Source: Bacteroidota bacterium (GTDB taxonomy: Bacteria; Bacteroidota; Bacteroidia; Sphingobacteriales; Sphingobacteriaceae). Taken from it: a stretch of 64,000 bases of DNA. How positions within the stretch are numbered: the first letter of the stretch is position 1; every line of letters starts with the position of its first letter. Below, piece by piece: positions 1-8,936 of the stretch. The position numbers and the translations under genes are program-made. The DNA lies in NCBI GenBank assembly GCA_023450085.1, contig JAEXHI010000034.1, positions 62,001 to 126,000 of the forward strand. The letters are read 5' to 3'. The notes under the pieces were generated by a model, which saw only the letters and a list, made by a program, of their open reading frames with translations, ran no database searches and was not told the origin of the DNA.

Positions 1-107
1 AAATCTTCAACTTGCCTTAAACTTAAGCCCTTGTCCATTACCATGGTAATTCCTTTTTGGCGTGGCTTGCTCGTACGTTCAGGAATGTTGTTTAAAGTAT
101 AATTCAT
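1..107 (-). CDS. Phosphosulfolactate synthase-like (ComA family) protein, N-terminal part
   Basis: Only the first 35 codons are inside the window; the gene continues off the left edge. The ATG at 107 begins a peptide reading MNYTLNNIPERTSKPR followed by an ITMVMDKGLSLRQ-type segment. From memory this matches the start of the Bacteroidota proteins annotated as phosphosulfolactate synthase, which are (beta/alpha)8-barrel relatives of archaeal ComA. In Bacteroidota the real reaction is uncertain, because coenzyme M is not expected there; a sulfonolipid or sulfolactate role is only a guess. The assignment rests on a short N-terminal resemblance. Confidence 0.6.
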   Translation of the reverse strand, partial: MNYTLNNIPERTSKPRQKGITMVMDKGLSLRQVED

Positions 108-251
108 CTATTCTGTGTTGTATTTCCATCATTGATGATGGAGCTTTCATTGAATACGCAACAACACAAGGGTTTATTGCATATCCAATCGGCTGCAAAG
201 TTAAAAAACTCTGCCTTTTTTTAGGCACACACCAAGTTTAAGTTTTTGTTT

Positions 252-1655
252 TTATTTGATGTATTTACTGATAATGGTAACAATTGTGCTATTATTTGAC
301 AATTGCGGCAGGTATTCGAACAAGATGTAGTGCTTTTGCGGGTCTATTTGCAAAGCATTTTCCAAATAATCTACCCCCTCCTGACTTTTGCCCAAAGCAA
401 ACATATAGGCTACCATTCTGTAATAAAGTTCCGCAGCATCTGGATTGTTCTTAATGGCCTCGGCCATGGTTTCAGAAGCTTCAACCAATTTGCCTTGCTC
501 ATAAAGCACCGTCGAAAAATCCAACCATGCCTCTACATCTACTGGATTAAACTCTACTACTTTGTAATAAGCTTCTATTGATTCTTCTATCTGACCAAGT
601 TTATAATGGGCATCAGCCATAGCAAACCAAAAATCTGCATTTTCTTCATCAAGATCCAAGGCTTTTTTATAGAAATGCAACGACTCGAAATAACGTTCCT
701 CAAAGTTCAAGGTCACACCAATCCCAAACCAAGCATCTGCCATTTTGGGATCCATTTTCACCGACTTCTTATAGTAAGACCTAGCCTCCCCCATTTGCTC
801 CAACTTCTCATAGCATTCGCCAATGGCACAGTAGGTATCGGCATTAGGTGGTTCGTACTCAAAAGTCTGTTTATAAACTTCAATCGCCTCTTCGTATTTA
901 TCCAACTGCACTAAAGCATTTCCCTTATTAAAATAAGCCGAAGCAAAATTCTCCTTAATCAAAATGGCATAGTCATAAGCATCAATAGCTTTTTCAAAAA
1001 GCTCCAGCTTGTGGTATGAATTAGCTAAGTTATACCAAGCAGCATATGAATAAGGATCATTATCGATATACTCCTGATAAAACTGGATGCTTTCTTCCTG
1101 TTTATCTAAAATATCGTAACAGAACGCCAACTCATAAAGCCCGTCCTTGTTCTCCATATTCTGTTCCAAGCTGCGCTTGATGTAAACAATTGCATTCTCA
1201 TAGTCGTGCATGTTTTGGTACACGTATGCAATCTGCAATAAAATTTCATCAGTAGTTTCCGCCAAAGCAAGCGCCTTCTCATAATTCTCCAAAGCTTCAG
1301 AGTGACGATCCATATTCTGGTAAATATTCCCCCTCAACACATAAATATCCGCTTCTGAAGGTTCTAGCATTTCCGCTTTTTCAAGCGCCGCAAAAGCACG
1401 GTCTACCTGATTGGTAAACAACAGCAATTGTGCTTGTTTCACCAAAAAAACAGCGGCATAAGGATGCTGGCTCAGGGCATAGTCAATTACTTGCAGCGCC
1501 TTTACAGGGTCATTTTTCTCGATATAATTATCAATTATATATTCAAAAGCTTGCGCATCAAAAAAGTACTGATCCTCATTACGGATCATTTCTTCATAAC
1601 GTTCTACCGAGTTCTGCGCATCTTCATTAAAATCAAATTCAAATTCTTCTTCCAT
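252..1655 (-). CDS. Tetratricopeptide-repeat protein
   Basis: A 467-residue protein made almost entirely of tandem TPR units from about residue 35 to 455. The canonical W/Y-G/A-Y-A-P spacing recurs, for example AWYNLANSYHKL, AYFNKGNALVQL and AWFGIGVTLNFE. The N-terminus is strongly acidic (EEEFEFDFNED) with no signal peptide or membrane segment, so it is probably a cytoplasmic scaffold. The gene is monocistronic as far as can be seen, with an AT-rich 237-bp region upstream. Proteins of this size and layout are common and uncharacterised in Sphingobacteriaceae. The fold is secure; the binding partner is unknown. Confidence 0.85.
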   Translation of the reverse strand: MEEEFEFDFNEDAQNSVERYEEMIRNEDQYFFDAQAFEYIIDNYIEKNDPVKALQVIDYALSQHPYAAVFLVKQAQLLLFTNQVDRAFAALEKAEMLEPSEADIYVLRGNIYQNMDRHSEALENYEKALALAETTDEILLQIAYVYQNMHDYENAIVYIKRSLEQNMENKDGLYELAFCYDILDKQEESIQFYQEYIDNDPYSYAAWYNLANSYHKLELFEKAIDAYDYAILIKENFASAYFNKGNALVQLDKYEEAIEVYKQTFEYEPPNADTYCAIGECYEKLEQMGEARSYYKKSVKMDPKMADAWFGIGVTLNFEERYFESLHFYKKALDLDEENADFWFAMADAHYKLGQIEESIEAYYKVVEFNPVDVEAWLDFSTVLYEQGKLVEASETMAEAIKNNPDAAELYYRMVAYMFALGKSQEGVDYLENALQIDPQKHYILFEYLPQLSNNSTIVTIISKYIK

Positions 1656-1892
1656 AACTTTGAATATTTAAAAGAACACTCCTGTTTGTTTAGCATTACA
1701 TCATAAGTTTACGCTATTTATTAAACAGGACGGTAAAATAATTATCAACATACACACAATATGTAGCTCAAATATTTATAAATAAAAGATTTAGGCAATT
1801 TAAGGTGTGGATGTCTTGTAACGCCAGAAGGGCTCTCTTTTTATTACTACAAATTTCGATATATTTAGTCTTAAAACAGTAAAACTAAAGTC

Positions 1893-2357
1893 ATGAATTA
1901 CCTACGCATTGCATTTATTTTGATACTATTTTGTGCTACAAACATTGTATATGGACAAAAGAACGGTGAGGAAGAAGGTGTTAAAAAAGCGGTGAACCTG
2001 TTGTTTGATGGCATGAGAAAATCGGACAGTACTTTGATCAGAGCAGCTTTTAACCAAGGTGCCATTTTACAAACCATTGTTAAAACCAAGGCGGGAGATA
2101 ACGAGGTAAAAAGCACAGACCTTAATCTTTTCATTAAAAGCATTGCCAAACCTCACCCCAACATTTACGATGAAAGAATTGTATTCACGAAAATTTTAAT
2201 AGATGATGGTTTGGCCAGTGTATGGACAGACTATCAGTTTTACATTGGGGATAAATTTAGCCATTGTGGCGTAAACTCTTTCCAATTGGTGAAAGTAGGG
2301 AATGACTGGAAAATCGCCTACTTGATTGATACGAGAAGAAAAGACAATTGCAATTAA
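1893..2357 (+). CDS. Secreted NTF2-like / SnoaL-like protein
   Basis: A 154-residue protein with a signal peptide (residues 1-21, ending VYGQ) followed by one NTF2-like cone domain. The pattern is an N-terminal helix (EEGVKKAVNLLFDGMRKSD), a second helix, then beta strands ending in SFQLVKVGNDWKIAYLIDTRR, typical of the DUF4440/lumazine-binding-like group. Such proteins bind small ligands or act as accessory domains; no catalytic residue can be assigned. It stands alone between a divergent TPR gene and the aldehyde dehydrogenase, with 146 bp before the latter. The fold is confident, the function unknown. Confidence 0.8.
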   Translation: MNYLRIAFILILFCATNIVYGQKNGEEEGVKKAVNLLFDGMRKSDSTLIRAAFNQGAILQTIVKTKAGDNEVKSTDLNLFIKSIAKPHPNIYDERIVFTKILIDDGLASVWTDYQFYIGDKFSHCGVNSFQLVKVGNDWKIAYLIDTRRKDNCN

Positions 2358-2503
2358 CAACAATTTGCAGCTACAAATACACTGATTTAGACTTTAAATA
2401 GCTCTAGTAAATCATCTGTGCATTTGTGGCAAATTCATATAAACTCCTAATTATCTCTCTTATTTTTTGTTGATTTGTATTATCCATATCAAAAACAGCA
2501 TAT

Positions 2504-4045
2504 ATGAAACCAGATATCAGTTCAATCTTAGCCCAATTAGGCATTGCTGGATTTAATCCATCATACAGTACAGGAAGTAAATGGAGCCATGCAGCAGATG
2601 GTGCACATATCCATAGCATGTCGCCCGTAGATGGTGAAAAAATCGCTTCGGTTTTTGCAGCTTCTATGAAAGAGTACGACCAAGTGATTACTACTGCACA
2701 AGAAGCTTACAAATATTGGAGTAAAGTACCTGCACCAAAACGTGGAGAAATAGTACGTCAATTAGGAGATGCTTTAAGAAAACAAAAAACTGCCCTAGGC
2801 ACATTGGTTTCTTATGAAATGGGTAAAAGCCTGCAAGAAGGTTTGGGCGAAGTACAAGAAATGATTGATATCTGTGATTTTGCCGTAGGACTTTCACGTC
2901 AGTTGTATGGTTTAACCATGCATAGCGAAAGACCAAACCATCGCATGTACGAACAATGGCATCCGCTAGGCGTAGTGGGCATTATTTCGGCTTTTAACTT
3001 CCCTGTAGCAGTTTGGAGCTGGAATGCTGCATTGGCATGGGTTTGCGGAAATGTTTGCGTTTGGAAACCTTCAGAAAAAACACCTATCACGGCCATTGCT
3101 TGTCAGCGAATTGTAGAAGAAGTTTTTTCTGCTAATGATATTCCGGAAGGCGTTTCTTGCTTAATTATTGGCGATCGAGAAATTGGCGAATTGCTAAGCA
3201 ACGACACCAGAGTTCCTTTAATTTCGGCCACTGGCTCAACCAGAATGGGCAAATCAGTAGCCATGTCGGTAGCCAATCGTTTAGGCAAAAGCATTTTGGA
3301 GCTGGGCGGTAATAACTCTATCATTATCTCTAAAGATGCCGATTTAGACATGTCCTTAATTGGAGCGGTATTTGGAGCCGTAGGTACAGCTGGTCAACGT
3401 TGCACCACTACTCGTAGATTGATTATCCACGAAAGTGTTTATGAAACCTTTAAGGCTAAATTGGTAAAAGCTTATAGCCAATTACGCATTGGAAATCCAT
3501 TAGACCAAAACAGCCACGTGGGACCACTCATTGATAAAGATGCAGTGAAGGCTTACCTTGCTTCTATTGAAAAATGCAAAGCCGAAGGTGGCAATTTTGT
3601 GGTAGAAGGTGGTGTATTGGAAGGCGATGCTTACCACTCTGGTTGCTATGTAAAACCTTGTATAGCCGAAGTGGAAAACCATTACGAAATTGTACAGCAC
3701 GAAACTTTTGCACCTATACTTTACCTCATTAAATACAATGATTTGGAAGAGGCCATTGCCCTTCAAAACGGCGTACCTCAAGGACTGTCTTCAGCCATTA
3801 TGACCTTAAACTTAAGAGAAGCAGAACTTTTCCTTTCGGCTCAGGGTTCTGACTGTGGTATTGCCAACGTAAACATCGGTACTTCGGGCGCCGAGATTGG
3901 CGGTGCATTTGGTGGTGAAAAAGAAACTGGCGGCGGCAGAGAAAGCGGTTCTGATGCTTGGAAAGCTTACATGCGCAGACAAACCAACACCATCAACTAC
4001 TCTGATACTTTGCCATTGGCGCAAGGCATTAAGTTTGATTTATAG
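2504..4045 (+). CDS. amaB: ALDH7-type aldehyde dehydrogenase (aminoadipate/piperideine-6-carboxylate semialdehyde dehydrogenase)
   Basis: A 513-residue NAD(P)-dependent aldehyde dehydrogenase. The catalytic Cys is residue 300 in GQRCTTTRR and the general-base Glu is residue 266 in LELGGNN. The C-terminus (GGAFGGEKETGGGRESGSD then AYMRRQTNTINYS) is characteristic of the ALDH7/antiquitin branch, which oxidises alpha-aminoadipic semialdehyde in lysine degradation. Length fits the family. The gene is followed at once by a strong hairpin (4052-4088) shared with the convergent oxidase gene. No other lysine-catabolism gene is nearby, so the substrate is inferred from subfamily only. Confidence 0.88.
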   Translation: MKPDISSILAQLGIAGFNPSYSTGSKWSHAADGAHIHSMSPVDGEKIASVFAASMKEYDQVITTAQEAYKYWSKVPAPKRGEIVRQLGDALRKQKTALGTLVSYEMGKSLQEGLGEVQEMIDICDFAVGLSRQLYGLTMHSERPNHRMYEQWHPLGVVGIISAFNFPVAVWSWNAALAWVCGNVCVWKPSEKTPITAIACQRIVEEVFSANDIPEGVSCLIIGDREIGELLSNDTRVPLISATGSTRMGKSVAMSVANRLGKSILELGGNNSIIISKDADLDMSLIGAVFGAVGTAGQRCTTTRRLIIHESVYETFKAKLVKAYSQLRIGNPLDQNSHVGPLIDKDAVKAYLASIEKCKAEGGNFVVEGGVLEGDAYHSGCYVKPCIAEVENHYEIVQHETFAPILYLIKYNDLEEAIALQNGVPQGLSSAIMTLNLREAELFLSAQGSDCGIANVNIGTSGAEIGGAFGGEKETGGGRESGSDAWKAYMRRQTNTINYSDTLPLAQGIKFDL

Positions 4046-4051
4046 CAAAAT

Positions 4052-4088
4052 AAAGACTTACGAAGTTTTTAAAACTTCGTAAGTCTTT
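4052..4088. terminator. Bidirectional intrinsic terminator
   Basis: A perfect 18-bp inverted repeat, AAAGACTTACGAAGTTTT at 4052-4069 and its complement at 4071-4088, separated by one base. It lies between the convergent aldehyde dehydrogenase (stop 4045) and FAD-linked oxidase (stop 4090) genes and has T-rich edges on both strands. It should end both transcripts. Confidence 0.85.
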
Positions 4089-4089
4089 T

Positions 4090-5553
4090 CTATTTATAAT
4101 GCTGATAAAACTTATTGCTAAACAACTCCTCAGGATCGTATTTCAATTTCAGCTTGAAAAAACTGTCGGCCTGAGGATAAGCCTTCCTCATTTTATTTCG
4201 ATCGATATGTAAGCGGTAAGGCAGGTAAAACGCACCTTCATTTTTCAATGCCACATCTACCAACTGATTTGTCAATACTTTCATTTGTTGCTCTTGTTCA
4301 TCTGTTTTCTTTTGATTAAACAAAAACACAAAGCCAAAAACATCTTCCCTCGCATAATTCAAATAGCTATCTTGATCTTTATGAACGCCACGTATGGTGA
4401 TGTTCAATAAATCTATTTTGGATTTTTTAAGGATGGGCTTTATTTCTTTAAGGTATTGATTAAAGTTTCTTTCGGGGATAAAGTACTCTTGGAGTAAATC
4501 GGTAGAGGAATGATCTTTATTTTCTATCAACGAAACATGGTCATTAAGCAACTCATTCCGCGAGAGAACATGGTCTTTTGAAATCTTACTCATACCTGTC
4601 TCTAAATCCCAACGAAGCCTTTTCCCATACTCACTATCCACACTTCCCCTAAAAACCAATCTTTTTGCTTCCACACTTGCTTGAGCCGATAGCGGCGCTA
4701 CAGGCGAATCCATTCTTTCAAAGAAATTCAAAGTGGCTTCTTCTAAAAAATGTTTATCCGAAATACGCAATCTTCCAAACACCAAATTCACATTGGGATT
4801 TCCTGAAACGTATTTTTTGTAGTAACCCACATAATTCTCGGGGCTTAATCGAATGTATTTGTACTTGAGCGCAATGTTCTCGACCACTCTCAATTTCACA
4901 TCTAAAATAACTCCAAACAAGCCATAGCCTCCAAGCACCAAATGAAAAAGCTCTGCATTTTCTTCCCTACTACAATTGACAACTTCTCCATTAGCTTTCA
5001 TCAAGGCAAAGGAAATTACACTGGAGGAAATAGGGGGAGAGTCTTTTTGCCAGCCATGTCCGTTTACGCTCATAGAACCCCCAACCGAGAAAGAGCTAAA
5101 GGCCTGCATTACAGCAATAGATTTTCCATACTTGTCCAAATACTTAATTGCATCTTCCCACAAAGCTCCAGAGCCAATAGTAAGCACATTATTCATGGTA
5201 TCAAGGCTCATTTCCTTATAAGCGAGCATATTCAACACCACTCCATTGCGGTAAATAGTGTGCCCACCCATACTGTGCCTTGCCCCAGCAATGGATATTT
5301 TCAACTTATTTTCTTTGGCGTAAACTAAAACTCGTTTAAGCTGCGCTTCTATTTCTTTTTTACCGTTGGGGACTTCAATAACAGTATCTACCTTGGTTAA
5401 ATTCAACTGGCTCGCATCATTTGCATAACCTTTAGGAATGGCAATTGTATCACCATCTTCGGCCCATTTTGTTTTTAGGATATGGAATGCAGGGATGGCA
5501 AGAAAGACAAGTATGATTAATATGCCAGTGATCCAAATATATTTTTTCTTCAT
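4090..5553 (-). CDS. Membrane-anchored FAD-linked oxidase (PCMH-type)
   Basis: A 487-residue protein with an N-terminal membrane anchor or uncleaved signal (residues about 6-27) and an FAD-binding PCMH domain at about residues 60-230. Visible are the flavin-binding segments SIAGARHSMGGH and SVGGSMSVNGHG. The C-terminal part ends KYDPEELFSNKFYQHY, as in sugar-lactone oxidases of the L-gulono/D-arabinono-lactone oxidase superfamily, where the last strand packs on the flavin. It probably oxidises an alcohol or lactone on the outer side of the inner membrane; the substrate is not visible. It sits 6 bp downstream of a truncated paralogue (5560-5646) and may be read through from the tandem array upstream. 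Confidence 0.8.
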   Translation of the reverse strand: MKKKYIWITGILIILVFLAIPAFHILKTKWAEDGDTIAIPKGYANDASQLNLTKVDTVIEVPNGKKEIEAQLKRVLVYAKENKLKISIAGARHSMGGHTIYRNGVVLNMLAYKEMSLDTMNNVLTIGSGALWEDAIKYLDKYGKSIAVMQAFSSFSVGGSMSVNGHGWQKDSPPISSSVISFALMKANGEVVNCSREENAELFHLVLGGYGLFGVILDVKLRVVENIALKYKYIRLSPENYVGYYKKYVSGNPNVNLVFGRLRISDKHFLEEATLNFFERMDSPVAPLSAQASVEAKRLVFRGSVDSEYGKRLRWDLETGMSKISKDHVLSRNELLNDHVSLIENKDHSSTDLLQEYFIPERNFNQYLKEIKPILKKSKIDLLNITIRGVHKDQDSYLNYAREDVFGFVFLFNQKKTDEQEQQMKVLTNQLVDVALKNEGAFYLPYRLHIDRNKMRKAYPQADSFFKLKLKYDPEELFSNKFYQHYK

Positions 5554-5559
5554 GTGATT

Positions 5560-5646
5560 TTAGTAAGCGCTTGTTATAATAACTTGCTTTTGAGCAACCC
5601 CAAATAGGCCAGATAATAAAAACGATAGGATTAATAAATATTTCAT
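5560..5646 (-). pseudogene. Truncated third copy of the secreted 179-aa paralogue family (signal peptide only)
   Basis: The minus strand reads an ATG at 5646, then a signal peptide MKYLLILSFLLSGLFGVAQK nearly identical to the next gene upstream (MKYLLILSLLLSGLFGFAQK), then eight unrelated codons and TAA. Nucleotide identity to the start of the gene at 5652-6191 covers about 65 bp, including CAAATAGGCCAGATA and the upstream CATAACACTTAA spacer. It is therefore the remnant of a third tandem copy lost by deletion. It could still be translated as a 28-residue peptide ahead of the oxidase gene. Confidence 0.75.
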
Positions 5647-5651
5647 AACAC

Positions 5652-6191
5652 TTAATGGTTTCCCTTGTCACCTGTTAGTTTAACCGTATCCTTTATATCA
5701 ATCGGTGGAACAGTAAAGCCCACACGCCCCTTACCTCCTTTTTTCATGTACAGATCTGTTCTTTCAGGCAATTGGCTCTCATTTTTCTCAAACAAACTAC
5801 GCTTGATTACTTTATAAGCTTCCAAACGGGGTAAAAAATACAGATCCCAATCATTACTGGATAGGGACTGGTTAAAATAATTGTAAAGAATTCTTTGTGC
5901 CCCATCGTACTCTACCTTTCCTGCTTTTATGGCCTTGTTAATATGCACCAAATAAACTTCGGGGGTATTCTTTACGGCTTTAATCATCCCTATATAAAGC
6001 TTATATACAGAATCTCGCTTCTTCGCATAAGAAACGTCCGATGGTTCCTTGGCAAACTCTCGCCATCTTTCATATTGTGCTTTTCGGTCAACTAGCAACC
6101 AAAGTTGATCATCAATGGGGTTATTGGCTGGCTTTTGAGCAAAGCCAAATAGGCCAGATAGTAAAAGAGATAGGATTAATAAGTATTTCAT
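5652..6191 (-). CDS. Secreted protein of unknown function, tandem copy B
   Basis: A 179-residue protein with a Sec signal peptide (residues 1-18, FGFAQK). The mature part is charged and helical, with a segment LLVDRKAQYERWREFAKE, a repeated LYxGMIK helix and a C-terminal basic motif (KKGGKGRVGFTVPP). I recognise no domain. It is a close full-length paralogue of the gene at 6203-6742, 11 bp upstream, from which it arose by tandem duplication. The pair follows the lipoprotein gene at 6762-8114 on the same strand with a 19-bp gap, so the three are probably one operon. Confidence 0.8.
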   Translation of the reverse strand: MKYLLILSLLLSGLFGFAQKPANNPIDDQLWLLVDRKAQYERWREFAKEPSDVSYAKKRDSVYKLYIGMIKAVKNTPEVYLVHINKAIKAGKVEYDGAQRILYNYFNQSLSSNDWDLYFLPRLEAYKVIKRSLFEKNESQLPERTDLYMKKGGKGRVGFTVPPIDIKDTVKLTGDKGNH

Positions 6192-6202
6192 AACACTTAA
6201 AC

Positions 6203-6742
6203 TTAACGGTTTCTCTTATCGCCCTTTAGTTTAATCGTATCTTTTGCATCAATTGGTGGGACAGAAAAACGAATACGATCCTTGCCTCCCCTTTGGATAT
6301 ATAAATCTGTTCTTTCTGGCAGTTGGTTTTCGTTTTTCTCGAATAGACTACGCTTAATTACCTTATAAGCTTCTAAACGAGGAAGAAAGTACAGATCTCT
6401 ATCAAGATAAGATAGGGACTCATTAAAATAATTATAAAGAATTCCTTTTGGCCCATTATATTCTACTTTCCCTGCATCTATGGCCTTGTTAATATGAACC
6501 AGATAAATGTTGGGAGAGTTCTTTATAGTTTTAATCATTCCCATATAAAGCTTATATACAGAATCCCGCTTCTTTGCATAAGAAACATCCGATGATTCCT
6601 TGGCAAACTCTCGCCATCTTTCATACTGTGCTTTTCGGTCAACTAGCAACCAAAGCTGATCATCAAGCGGATTATTAGCTTGCTTTTGTGAAAAACCAGT
6701 TAAGCTAAATAACAAAAGTGATAGGGTTAATAAATATTTCAT
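6203..6742 (-). CDS. Secreted protein of unknown function, tandem copy A
   Basis: The start is taken at the ATG at 6742, giving 179 residues, the same length as copy B, with a matching signal peptide (MKYLLTLSLLLFSLTGFSQK). A longer in-frame extension to 6805 would overlap the upstream lipoprotein and add non-signal sequence. The two copies agree over their whole length, with conserved blocks NNP-DDQLWLLVDRKAQYE, SYAKKRDSVYKLY and FLPRLEAYKVIKRSLFEKNE. The function is unknown; being secreted and encoded beside a lipoprotein with a peptidase-like C-terminus suggests a joint envelope role. Confidence 0.8.
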   Translation of the reverse strand: MKYLLTLSLLLFSLTGFSQKQANNPLDDQLWLLVDRKAQYERWREFAKESSDVSYAKKRDSVYKLYMGMIKTIKNSPNIYLVHINKAIDAGKVEYNGPKGILYNYFNESLSYLDRDLYFLPRLEAYKVIKRSLFEKNENQLPERTDLYIQRGGKDRIRFSVPPIDAKDTIKLKGDKRNR

Positions 6743-6761
6743 AATCTTTAAAATTAATATT

Positions 6762-8114
6762 CTATTTCTTTCTAAAATAAATTCTTGATGGGTAAGTGGT
6801 ACCATTTGCTATGTAAGTGGCCTCGTTACTGCCATAGCTTACTGGAATGTCTCTTGGATGATGGCTAATGATTTGGTAAACCCCCATTTTACTGCTAATT
6901 AATGTGGCATTCCCCTGTGCATCTACCCCCACTACTCGGCCAGAATGGGAAAGTGTATTGGGCCCATTAATACCTTCCCTAAAATAAAGAACCACATCGC
7001 CTACTTTAATGTTGTTGGTTACCTTTTGCCAGTTTTGCAACAGTACATTGTTAAATATTTTTGGCCAACCATTATAGGCATCTGATTCAATCAACGCACT
7101 AGGGTCTATCTCGTAGAATGTATAATAATGACAATTGAAAGATTCTGGATTAGGAATTTCTACTCCAACTCCATTACGTATTGTGTGTGGAGGTTCTTGG
7201 TTAAGATATGTACTCCAATTAGTTGAGGTCAATTTATTACGCCAATTATAGGATGCAGGTTCTTCATCTCCTCCCGCCTTCTGTCCACCATTATCACTGC
7301 CACTACCTCCGCCCTGATCTGGAGGACTAGGCGGATCGGGAAACCAAACGTATTCGCAAACATCCACCATATCATAATCGGTCAAAATCCAAACTGCATT
7401 CTGGCAATAGCTTGGCCAGCGGCAATTCTCACTATATTCAATAATAAGCTGTCCTCCACAAAGATAGGACGCTGTGACATAGGTGCACCATTTCATCTCA
7501 TTACGGCATCTTTCTTCCCAAGAGGACACACTGGGTGTTTGGCTACCATTAGCTTGCTTAGTAATAGAAAGCTGCGACTGGAGTAAGGTTTCATCCCTTT
7601 TCCCGTTAACATATTTCAACAGGTAGTTTTCGCTACTTTTAAGGTTGGTCAGCAATAGCTTCCCACTAAAAGCACTCATATTTAGCTCCTTGGCTTCAGC
7701 AGTAGTAACTTCTGGCCGATAAAATGCCTTGTAAAAATCCTGCTCATTTTTTACCATCAGGTAGGAGGCTGCATCCACCTCTTTGGCTTCCATCAATTTG
7801 CCATCCTGTTTCACATAGGCCAAAAGCTTAAAAAAAACGTAAGAGGTGCTGTCGTTAACCGTTTGCACTTTCGGATGCTTCCAATCGGGCTCCCAAACCA
7901 ATTTCTGGTCAATATTTGGGATCAGCTTTTTATCCAGCTCATTTTCATAAAACGCTTTCTTTAATTGTTCAAGTCTCTTGATTAAATCAGGAGATTTATC
8001 GGAAAGCACTTTCTTTACAAACCGCCCTTCGGTATTCACCACGTCCTTCCTACAGGCCCAACCCACCACCATCAGGAGCAGGAAGAAACTGGTCTTCAAT
8101 AGATGTTTTTTCAT
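6762..8114 (-). CDS. Lipoprotein with C-terminal cysteine-peptidase-like (CHAP/NlpC-like?) region
   Basis: The ATG at 8114 gives about 450 residues starting with a type II signal peptide; the lipobox is VGWAC with Cys21. The middle has a cysteine-rich stretch (residues about 200-260) and a Gly/Ser/Pro linker (PPSPPDQGGGSGSDNGG). The C-terminal 130 residues have a Cys-His pair (SFNCHYYTFYEI), a GDVVLYF strand and an LSHSGRVVGVD strand. That order of Cys, GD-V and HSGRV resembles the papain-like CHAP/NlpC fold, as in cell-wall amidases. This is fold-level inference. The gene is probably co-transcribed with the two secreted paralogues that follow. Confidence 0.65.
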   Translation of the reverse strand: MKKHLLKTSFFLLLMVVGWACRKDVVNTEGRFVKKVLSDKSPDLIKRLEQLKKAFYENELDKKLIPNIDQKLVWEPDWKHPKVQTVNDSTSYVFFKLLAYVKQDGKLMEAKEVDAASYLMVKNEQDFYKAFYRPEVTTAEAKELNMSAFSGKLLLTNLKSSENYLLKYVNGKRDETLLQSQLSITKQANGSQTPSVSSWEERCRNEMKWCTYVTASYLCGGQLIIEYSENCRWPSYCQNAVWILTDYDMVDVCEYVWFPDPPSPPDQGGGSGSDNGGQKAGGDEEPASYNWRNKLTSTNWSTYLNQEPPHTIRNGVGVEIPNPESFNCHYYTFYEIDPSALIESDAYNGWPKIFNNVLLQNWQKVTNNIKVGDVVLYFREGINGPNTLSHSGRVVGVDAQGNATLISSKMGVYQIISHHPRDIPVSYGSNEATYIANGTTYPSRIYFRKK

Positions 8115-8191
8115 ATTTAGAGATTTTTGTATCTCAAAATTAAGTGAGTACATCTACCTATTTTTTGACAAAAGTCAAAAAATGAAAATAA

Positions 8192-8785
8192 CTAAAGTTG
8201 GCTTCTGATACGGCTTAAGGTTTCGGCAGAAATGCCCAAATAAGAGGCAATGTGCCCCAAGGAAACCCTTTGCAAAATTTGTGGCTGCAATGTGATGAGC
8301 TGACGATAGCGTTCCTTTGCCGAATGCATACGTAGGGAGTTGGCCTGCGCCTCGTTACGGATATAATAATATTCTGTGAGTTTCCTTCCAATAATATTAA
8401 ATGATACAAACTTCTCGTAAAGTTGCTCTAGCCTACTCCTGCTTAGTACAATAAGCGAGCAATCTTCCATCGTTTTAATATACTCGAAGCTTGCATACAT
8501 GGCAAAAAAACTGTGCACCGAAATCACCAGTTCATTTTCGAACAAAAACCAAGTGCTTTTCTCCTGTCCATCCTCATTAAGATAATAGATCCTCACAGCG
8601 CCCGTCACAATAAAATAAATCTTGTCACTTTTCTCTCCCTCGCTTAACAATAATTGCTTTTTGGCAACATTCATCAATTTGCTATGATCAACAATAGCGT
8701 CTTTAAGCTCTTGGGATAAGGGATGGAATTGTGAAAACACAGCGAACAATCGCTCGTAGCTTTCTGAGGCTGATAAGTTTAGCAT
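8192..8785 (-). CDS. Crp/Fnr-family transcriptional regulator
   Basis: A 197-residue protein with a cyclic-nucleotide-binding-like beta-roll (residues about 25-125; GEKSDKIYFIVTGAVRIYY) and a C-terminal winged helix. The recognition region is LGHIASYLGISAETLSRIRSQL, typical of Bacteroidota Crp/Fnr proteins that usually lack the cAMP-contacting Arg-Ser pair. The effector is unknown. It lies just upstream of the lipoprotein operon on the same strand, 77 bp away. The gap holds the short inverted repeat TTTTTTGAC-AAAA-GTCAAAAAA (8161-8182), which may be a weak terminator or an operator. Confidence 0.88.
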   Translation of the reverse strand: MLNLSASESYERLFAVFSQFHPLSQELKDAIVDHSKLMNVAKKQLLLSEGEKSDKIYFIVTGAVRIYYLNEDGQEKSTWFLFENELVISVHSFFAMYASFEYIKTMEDCSLIVLSRSRLEQLYEKFVSFNIIGRKLTEYYYIRNEAQANSLRMHSAKERYRQLITLQPQILQRVSLGHIASYLGISAETLSRIRSQL

Positions 8786-8868
8786 GATTTCAAGGTAGTT
8801 TTAACGCAAGATAGCTAAACAGGCTTACAAAACCAATCTTACCTGAGCGTACTTTGGCTTTAACACCA

Positions 8869-8901
8869 AAAAGGGCTGTTCAACAACTGAACAGCCCTTT
8901 T
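8869..8901 (-). terminator. Intrinsic terminator of the GIN-domain gene
   Basis: A perfect 14-bp stem, AAAAGGGCTGTTCA (8869-8882) with its complement at 8888-8901 and a 5-base loop. On the minus strand it lies downstream of the GIN-domain gene that stops at 8937 and is followed by a short T-run. Confidence 0.8.
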
Positions 8902-8936
8902 ACGATTTATATGGAGTCCTTTGCGGGGAGCGGATT

